Of a DNA stretch of 64,000 bases, positions 58,855 through 64,000 are shown piece by piece; within the stretch, counting starts at the first letter, position 1; every line of letters begins with the position of its first letter. Made by a program: the position numbers and the translations under genes. The notes beneath the pieces are model-generated. The model ran no database searches, was not told where the DNA came from, and saw nothing but the letters and a program-made list of their open reading frames with translations. This DNA is from an uncultured Ferrimonas sp. (lineage in GTDB: Bacteria > Pseudomonadota > Gammaproteobacteria > Enterobacterales > Shewanellaceae), in NCBI RefSeq assembly GCF_947489035.1, contig NZ_CANLCI010000007.1:62001-126000 (forward strand), in the 5' to 3' direction.

Positions 58855-59577
58855 TTAGTAGCGAGATAAGATTTCAGCTAACTCGCCACTTTGACGGAGT
58901 TCTGCCAGTGCTTGGTTAATGACGGGCAATAGCGCTTGTTGCTGATGGAATAAGCGCAGCGTTAATTCAAAGTGGTTGTTTTCTGCACTGATGTTTACGT
59001 TGTACTTTTTTTGCGCCAGATAATAATGAATAACCAGTGAGGGCATTACGGCAAAATCACAACGATTTTTATCCATCATTTCCAGCAGCTGTTGTTCATC
59101 CAGCGTGGTCATGGTTTGCGAGTTTTCAATCTCAGAATTGAACCCTAACATGACACAGCTTCGCTGCATGTTATCGGCGTTGCTGTAGTGTTTAGAGGTA
59201 ACCATGCGCTCGCTCGAGCTCATAAAGGGATCGGAGTAAACCGAGGTGTTCACTTCGCTGATTTTGGATCGCCAAGAGGGATCAATGCCCGGCTCAATGT
59301 CCAGCAAGCCTTTGACCATATATAAGCGGATCCGCGCTTGCGGTAAGAAGCGGTAGTTGAACGACAGTTCCGTTCGGCGAGCAATCGCATCGAGTATATC
59401 GATGTAGATGCCTTTGGGCGGACTGGATTCTGTCGGTGCCCAGAAATAAGGGGGGCGCCCGTCTTGAATTAGACCGACTTGTAAGGTGACTGACTCTGCT
59501 TTGACCGGCACCAGCATCATGCCCAGTAGCAGCACTAACGGGAGAAAAATTTTGTTCGGCTGACCTAAGTCAAACAT
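58855..59577 (-). CDS. Periplasmic solute-binding protein, type 3
   Basis: 240 residues. A signal peptide (LVLLLGMMLVPVKA) and a SBP_bac_3 fold: GLIQDGRPPYFWAP, GIYIDILDAIARRTELSFNY and RCDFAVMPSLVIHYYLA. No transporter genes adjoin, so it is probably a sensory accessory or a stand-alone relative of the kinase's own binding domain. It leads the operon; the kinase gene starts 31 bases after its stop. Typical ligands are amino acids, but none can be assigned. Confidence 0.85.
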   Translation of the reverse strand: MFDLGQPNKIFLPLVLLLGMMLVPVKAESVTLQVGLIQDGRPPYFWAPTESSPPKGIYIDILDAIARRTELSFNYRFLPQARIRLYMVKGLLDIEPGIDPSWRSKISEVNTSVYSDPFMSSSERMVTSKHYSNADNMQRSCVMLGFNSEIENSQTMTTLDEQQLLEMMDKNRCDFAVMPSLVIHYYLAQKKYNVNISAENNHFELTLRLFHQQQALLPVINQALAELRQSGELAEILSRY

Positions 59578-59927
59578 AGAGCGCAGTTCCTCTCAGTTAC
59601 GTTGAGCCGATAGCAGGCAAGTGTAAACCGCAGATATCGCGGCGGTAGATTGTTAAATTGTACCTTAAACCGCCCGATTTTTTTATCGCCAAGGTGATGT
59701 ATTTGCACTTTTTTCAGCGGAATTGGTGCCTCTCTGTGAACTGATTCACGAATTTAATTGGTTGTTTCTAGAAGGAGTTTCACCATGCTGCGGCGCGGGG
59801 TATTCAAGCGCCGATTGTTTCTTGCTGGCAGATGGGGGAAAATGGCGGGCTAAACTGTTTTATCAGTCCCTGTTTTGTCGGTATGGCCCAGTGCTGGCCG
59901 TACTCAGCCTTAAGAAGATAGCTATTA
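59578..59927 (+). other. Intergenic region upstream of prfC
   Basis: 350 bases between the divergent sensory operon and prfC. The right part contains the small ORF at 59785; I see no terminator, RNA gene or recognisable operator. Confidence 0.4.
59785..59853 (+). CDS. Possible 22-residue basic small protein or leader peptide
   Basis: ATG preceded by a very strong AAGGAG site eight bases upstream opens a 22-codon frame, MLRRGVFKRRLFLAGRWGKM plus AG, ending TAA. It holds four Arg, no acidic residues, and lies 74 bases before prfC. The ribosome site is the main evidence; there is no homology I recognise. Could be a leader peptide affecting prfC or chance. Confidence 0.3.
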   Translation: MLRRGVFKRRLFLAGRWGKMAG

Positions 59928-61517
59928 ATGTCTAACTCCCCAGTTCAGCAGCAGGTCGACAAACGTCGGACTTTTGCCATTATTTCGCACCCGGATGCGG
60001 GTAAAACCACCATTACTGAGAAAGTATTGTTGTTTGGCCAAGCACTGCAAAAGGCCGGTACCGTTAAAGGTCGCGGGTCAGGCCAGCATGCTAAATCGGA
60101 CTGGATGGAGATGGAAAAAGAGCGTGGGATCTCAGTAACCACCTCGGTAATGCAGTTCCCATTCAATCAGCGTTTGGTCAACCTGCTGGATACCCCAGGG
60201 CACGAGGACTTCTCTGAAGATACTTACCGTACCCTAACCGCCGTGGATTCATGCTTGATGGTGATCGACGCCGCGAAAGGGGTTGAGGATCGTACCCGTA
60301 AGTTGATGGAAGTGACGCGCCTGCGGGATACGCCAATCGTAACCTTCATGAATAAATTGGATCGCGACATTCGCGATCCAATGGAGCTGTTGGACGAAGT
60401 TGAGCACGAACTCAACATGATGTGCGCCCCTATCTCGTGGCCAATTGGCTGCGGTAAAGAGTTTAAAGGCGTGTATCACATCCACCGTGACGAAGTGATT
60501 CTGTACAAAACCGGCCAAGGCCACACCATTCAGGATAAGCAGATCGTGAAAGGCTTAGATAATTCTGAATTGGACGTTGCCGTTGGCGATGAACTGGCGG
60601 CGCAGCTGCGCGAAGAGATGGAACTGGTGCTGGGGGCCTCCAACGAATTCGATCTGGAGATGTTCCTGCAGGGCGAATTAACCCCAGTCTTCTTTGGTAC
60701 CGCACTGGGTAACTTCGGTGTCGACCACATGTTGGATGGCTTAACTGAATGGGCACCAGCCCCGCAGCCACGCCAAGCCGATGCGCGTGAAGTGGTTGCT
60801 ACTGAAGAGAAATTCAGCGGTTTCGTGTTTAAGATCCAAGCCAACATGGATCCAAAGCACCGCGATCGCATCGCATTCATGCGGATCTGTTCAGGTAAGT
60901 ACAGCAAGGGCATGAAGATGCGCCATGTGCGCCTTGGTAAAGATGTCACCATTTCTGATGCCGTTACCTTTATGGCGGGGGATCGTAGCCATGCTGAGGA
61001 AGCCTACCCAGGTGACATCATTGGCTTGCATAACCACGGCACCATTCAGATTGGCGATACCTTTACCCAAGGGGAAGCGCTGAAGTTCACAGGGATCCCC
61101 AACTTTGCGCCAGAGATGTTCCGTCGCATTCGTTTGCGTGACCCATTGAAGCAAAAACAGTTGCTGAAGGGCTTGGTGCAGTTGTCGGAAGAGGGCGCCG
61201 TGCAGGTGTTCCGTCCGCTCAACACCAACGAACTGATTGTCGGCGCCGTGGGCGTGCTGCAGTTTGATGTGGTGGTGGCGCGCTTGAAGAGCGAATATAA
61301 GGTTGAAGCGATCTACGAGCCGATTAACGTTGCGACTGCCCGCTGGGTAGAGTGTGATGACGGTAAGAAACTGGATGAGTTTCAGCGTAAGGTTGCCACC
61401 AACTTGGCGCTGGATGGCGGTGATAACCTCACCTATATCGCCCCAACGATGGTTAACCTCAACCTTGCGGTAGAACGTTACCCAGACGTTACCTTCCGCA
61501 AGACTCGCGAGCATTAA
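59928..61517 (+). CDS. prfC: Peptide chain release factor 3
   Basis: A 529-residue GTPase that recycles RF1/RF2 from the ribosome. G1 [18 protein letters not shown], switch [12 protein letters not shown]3 [17 protein letters not shown]4 NKLDRD. Domains II and III follow ([20 protein letters not shown]). Length identical to E. coli RF3 (529). Confidence 0.98.
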   Translation: MSNSPVQQQVDKRRTFAIISHPDAGKTTITEKVLLFGQALQKAGTVKGRGSGQHAKSDWMEMEKERGISVTTSVMQFPFNQRLVNLLDTPGHEDFSEDTYRTLTAVDSCLMVIDAAKGVEDRTRKLMEVTRLRDTPIVTFMNKLDRDIRDPMELLDEVEHELNMMCAPISWPIGCGKEFKGVYHIHRDEVILYKTGQGHTIQDKQIVKGLDNSELDVAVGDELAAQLREEMELVLGASNEFDLEMFLQGELTPVFFGTALGNFGVDHMLDGLTEWAPAPQPRQADAREVVATEEKFSGFVFKIQANMDPKHRDRIAFMRICSGKYSKGMKMRHVRLGKDVTISDAVTFMAGDRSHAEEAYPGDIIGLHNHGTIQIGDTFTQGEALKFTGIPNFAPEMFRRIRLRDPLKQKQLLKGLVQLSEEGAVQVFRPLNTNELIVGAVGVLQFDVVVARLKSEYKVEAIYEPINVATARWVECDDGKKLDEFQRKVATNLALDGGDNLTYIAPTMVNLNLAVERYPDVTFRKTREH

Positions 61518-61540
61518 TCGCCGGTGCGACACGAGATCAC

Positions 61541-61563
61541 GGGCAGCTTCGGCTGCCCGTTTT
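61541..61563 (+). terminator. prfC terminator
   Basis: GGGCAGC-TTCG-GCTGCCC with a TTTTGTT tail, 23 bases after the stop. Confidence 0.7.
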
Positions 61564-61603
61564 GTTATTGGCAGAACGATGGCTTAGCCCGGGAGTGAAG
61601 GTA

Positions 61604-61741
61604 ATGATGGCTTGGATTGCCATGGGGTGGCAGCGCTACTGCCATTGGCTTAAACGCAATGGCCTTGATAACAGCCAGTGCCGCAGTTGCGTGCCATTAG
61701 ATGAGCGCGCCCAGCGGGCGTTAAAGCGCGCCGATGATTGA
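61604..61741 (+). CDS. Small 45-residue CxxC protein (hypothetical)
   Basis: A frame of 45 codons starting MMAWIAMGWQRYCHWLKRNG, containing a C-x-x-C pair (QCRSCVPLDERA) and ending ALKRADD. The second ATG at 61607 is equally likely as start; GGGAG and GAAGG lie just upstream. Its last eight bases overlap the tatD start, suggesting translational coupling. Aromatic-plus-basic N-terminal half, CxxC then Pro-Leu-Asp: looks like a small metal- or nucleic-acid-binding peptide, but I do not recognise the family. Confidence 0.5.
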   Translation: MMAWIAMGWQRYCHWLKRNGLDNSQCRSCVPLDERAQRALKRADD

Positions 61742-62498
61742 TAGCCATTGCCACTTAGATTTGCCGCCCCTGTTGGGGCAACTGGATGCGGTACTGGCGC
61801 GGGCGGCAGCGGCGGGGATCACGCAGATGCTGGTGCCGGCGGTAAATCGTGAACGCTGGCCACAGTTAGAGCAGCTCGCCCAGCGGCCCCAGTTGCAGGT
61901 AGCCATTGGCTTGCACCCTTGTTTTGCCCACAACGTCAGCGACGATCTGCAGCGGATGGCAGAGCGGTTGCGCTGCAGTCACCCGTTTATTGCCATTGGC
62001 GAATGTGGTTTAGATGCGGTGGCAGGGCAGTTGCCGATGTCACAACAATTGCTGTTGTGTCAGGCGCAATTGACGCTGGCGCAGCAGCATCAACTGCCTG
62101 TTATTTTACATGTCCGCTCAGCTCATAACGAAATGTTACAGCTTCTTAGTCGAACAAAACTGTTAGCTGGTGGCGTTGTACACGGTTTTAGCGGCAGCAT
62201 TGAGTTGGCAACACAGTACATTCGCCACAATTTACATCTTGGTATTGGCGGTGTTTGCACCTACCCGCGAGCAAAAAAGACCCGTGCCATGGTGGCGCAA
62301 TTGCCTCGGGAGTGGATGCTGTTTGAGACCGATAGTCCGGACATGCCTCTCAGTGGTCACCAAGGTCAACCCAATCAACCTCACCAAATTGCCAACATTG
62401 TGCGCGAGGTCGCCACCATTCGCGGCGAACCGATTGATTACTTGCATGCTATTCAACAGGAAAATTACCGCCGCTTGTTCCATATTGAGCACTTCTGA
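61734..62498 (+). CDS. TatD family metal-dependent hydrolase
   Basis: A 254-residue TIM-barrel hydrolase. MIDSHCHLDLP (HxH), the conserved Glu in AIGECGLDA, His in VILHVRSAHNEM and VVHGFSGSIE, and the Asp in FETDSPDMPL match the TatD metal centre. Family members are 3'-5' DNases or tRNA-editing hydrolases; E. coli YjjV next to prfC-region genes is the closest guess. It overlaps the small CxxC ORF. Confidence 0.9.
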   Translation: MIDSHCHLDLPPLLGQLDAVLARAAAAGITQMLVPAVNRERWPQLEQLAQRPQLQVAIGLHPCFAHNVSDDLQRMAERLRCSHPFIAIGECGLDAVAGQLPMSQQLLLCQAQLTLAQQHQLPVILHVRSAHNEMLQLLSRTKLLAGGVVHGFSGSIELATQYIRHNLHLGIGGVCTYPRAKKTRAMVAQLPREWMLFETDSPDMPLSGHQGQPNQPHQIANIVREVATIRGEPIDYLHAIQQENYRRLFHIEHF

Positions 62499-62557
62499 CC
62501 GCTGAAAATAACGGTTGGTGCTATGGTTAGTCAGTCCGAATCGCGTCGTGCGGATGA

Positions 62558-62579
62558 TTCACATGTGAACCAATGTGAA
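62558..62579. promoter_or_regulatory. Candidate regulator site upstream of nupC
   Basis: TTCACATGTGAA is a perfect 12-bp palindrome (62558-62569), followed by another TGTGAA a few bases on (AATGTGAA). Nucleoside transport genes are controlled by CRP and CytR in enterics, whose half-site is TGTGA. A -10-like TATACT occurs further on near 62672. Confidence 0.45.
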
Positions 62580-62748
62580 AAACTGGTCAAAATCTGACGT
62601 GAATTTAACTAAAAATCGCGTATAGGTCACATATCTGATCTGTGCCGATGCGAATTCCACTCTCTCGAGCAGTATACTCGACGCCGTTAAATAGCGAAGG
62701 CTATGTATCTTCGCCAATAACGTCCAGATAACAGAGGATAAAGGGTCA

Positions 62749-63990
62749 ATGAATATTGTTATGAGTTTGGTAGGTGTCCTAGTCCTACTAGGCATCGCGT
62801 TACTGATGTCGAAAGACCGCAGCGCAATCAACTGGCGTACCGTGGGTGGCGCTTTTGCTATCCAAGCCGCGTTAGGTGGTTTTGTTCTTTACGTTCCATT
62901 CGGTAAAGACGTTCTGGGTGCAATCTCCCAGAAAGTGTCTTCCGTAATTGGCTATGCCAACGATGGTATCGGCTTCTTGTTCGGTGATTTGGCCAAGTTT
63001 AAAGTTGGTTTCATCTTTGCCATCAACGTTCTGCCAATCATCGTGTTCTTCTCTGCACTGATCGCAGTACTGTACTACCTGGGTGTAATGCAGTGGATCA
63101 TTCGCATCATCGGTGGCGTACTGCAGAAAGCACTGGGCGTATCTCGTCCAGAAGCAATGTCTGCAACCGCGAACATCTTCGTTGGCCAAACCGAAGCTCC
63201 TCTGGTGGTACGTCCGTTCATCCCAACCATGACTCAGTCTGAGCTGTTCGCCATCATGACCGGTGGTCTGGCGTCAGTAGCGGGTTCTGTACTGGCGGGT
63301 TACGCTGGTTTGGGCGTGAAACTGGAATACCTGATTGCTGCATCCTTCATGGCAGCACCAGGTGGCCTGTTGATGGCGAAACTGATGCACCCAGAAACCG
63401 AAGAAGCCAAGCAAGACATGGCAGACATCGGCGAAGCAGACGACAAGCCTGCTAACGTACTGGACGCTGCAGCTGCGGGTGCCTCCTCTGGTATGCAACT
63501 GGCTCTGAACGTTGGCGCAATGCTGCTGGCCTTCATCGGTTTGATTGCCATGATCAACGGTATCATCGGCTGGGCTGGTGCACTGGTTGGTTACGATGGC
63601 CTGACTCTGGAAATGATCTTCGGCATTGTATTCCGTCCTCTGGCGTTCGCAATGGGTGTGCCTTGGCATGAAGCTGGTGTAGCTGGTTCCTTCATCGGTC
63701 AGAAGATCGTAGTGAACGAATTCGTTGCTTACATCAACTTTGCCCCGTACATCACTGGTGACTTGCTGATTGAAGGCGTGAAAATGTCTGACCGTACTCA
63801 AGCAATCATCTCCTTCGCACTGTGTGGTTTCGCAAACTTGAGCTCCATTGCGATTCTGCTGGGTGGTCTGGGCGCTATGGCTCCTAACCGTCGCAAAGAC
63901 TTGGCTCAGCTGGGTATGCGTGCGGTAGTTGCTGGCTCTCTGTCTAACCTGATGAGTGCAACTCTGGCTGGTTTGTTCTTGGCGCTGTAA
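62749..63990 (+). CDS. nupC: Concentrative nucleoside transporter (NupC)
   Basis: A 413-residue CNT-family transporter with about ten membrane helices that imports nucleosides with protons or sodium. Family motifs include [31 protein letters not shown] [18 protein letters not shown], and [14 protein letters not shown]. Length similar to E. coli NupC (400). Codons are strongly biased. The transcript end lies beyond the window. Confidence 0.95.
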   Translation: MNIVMSLVGVLVLLGIALLMSKDRSAINWRTVGGAFAIQAALGGFVLYVPFGKDVLGAISQKVSSVIGYANDGIGFLFGDLAKFKVGFIFAINVLPIIVFFSALIAVLYYLGVMQWIIRIIGGVLQKALGVSRPEAMSATANIFVGQTEAPLVVRPFIPTMTQSELFAIMTGGLASVAGSVLAGYAGLGVKLEYLIAASFMAAPGGLLMAKLMHPETEEAKQDMADIGEADDKPANVLDAAAAGASSGMQLALNVGAMLLAFIGLIAMINGIIGWAGALVGYDGLTLEMIFGIVFRPLAFAMGVPWHEAGVAGSFIGQKIVVNEFVAYINFAPYITGDLLIEGVKMSDRTQAIISFALCGFANLSSIAILLGGLGAMAPNRRKDLAQLGMRAVVAGSLSNLMSATLAGLFLAL

Positions 63991-64000
63991 GCCCCAATAA

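Noticed and set aside
59723..59935. 70-codon plus-strand frame before prfC
   Set aside because: No ribosome site at its start. A different frame in the same place (59785) has a strong site.

Overview
This window is a stretch of core chromosome from a gammaproteobacterium. The gene orders secG-tRNA-Leu(GAG)-initiator tRNA-rimP-nusA-infB-rbfA-truB-rpsO-pnp-nlpI, dapB-carA-carB, and ssrA/smpB-ratA-rnfH-bamE-recN-nadK-grpE are those of Enterobacterales, Vibrionales and Alteromonadales. The tmRNA tag (ANDENYALAA) matches the E. coli tag. The tpiA-secG pairing and the mix of extra genes suggest a Shewanella/Ferrimonas-like member of the Alteromonadales. This is an inference from gene order, not a proven identity. 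I see no insertion sequence, prophage, CRISPR array or other mobile DNA.

Layout. 1-4.7 kb: a partial secreted or surface protein, a DnaQ-like exonuclease, a class 3 lipase and an alpha/beta hydrolase. 4.9-7.1 kb: the ribosome-rescue pair ssrA/smpB, then ratA-rnfH and bamE. 7.3-14 kb: an iron alcohol dehydrogenase, SOS-controlled recN, an uncharacterised membrane protein overlapping a zinc-ribbon rhomboid protease, nadK, and heat-shock grpE. 14-18.5 kb: a hydrolase, an L,D-transpeptidase, a divergent SDR/LysR pair and a DMT exporter. 18.6-22 kb: dnaK-dnaJ behind two sigma-32-type promoters. 22-25.7 kb: an S9 peptidase, an M48 lipoprotein protease and fklB. 25.9-32 kb: dapB, carAB, greA. 32.4-33.7 kb: a porin. 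33.8-39 kb: yhbY, rlmE, ftsH, folP, tpiA, secG, with glmM missing from its usual slot after folP. 39-48.4 kb: two tRNAs, a structured non-coding stretch, then the translation/transcription operon rimP-nusA-infB-rbfA-truB-rpsO-pnp. 48.5-52.7 kb: a cold-shock-domain membrane protein, nlpI, a long NagZ-type glucosaminidase and nagA (cell-wall or chitin sugar recycling). 52.7-59.6 kb: a minus-strand signalling operon of a periplasmic binding protein, a 1663-residue hybrid histidine kinase and a REC-HD-GYP response regulator. 59.7-64 kb: prfC, a 45-residue CxxC ORF, tatD and nupC.

The genes fall into a few functional groups: proteostasis (ssrA/smpB, grpE/dnaK/dnaJ, ftsH, fklB, proteases), RNA and translation (rimP to pnp, yhbY, rlmE, prfC), pyrimidine, arginine and lysine precursors (carAB, dapB), and envelope maintenance (bamE, nlpI, nagZ, nagA, L,D-transpeptidase). 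The least explained parts are a highly folded region with its own terminator between the initiator tRNA and rimP (about 39302-39458), the three-gene sensory operon with its very large kinase, two small ORFs flanking prfC, and several palindromic operator-like sites.
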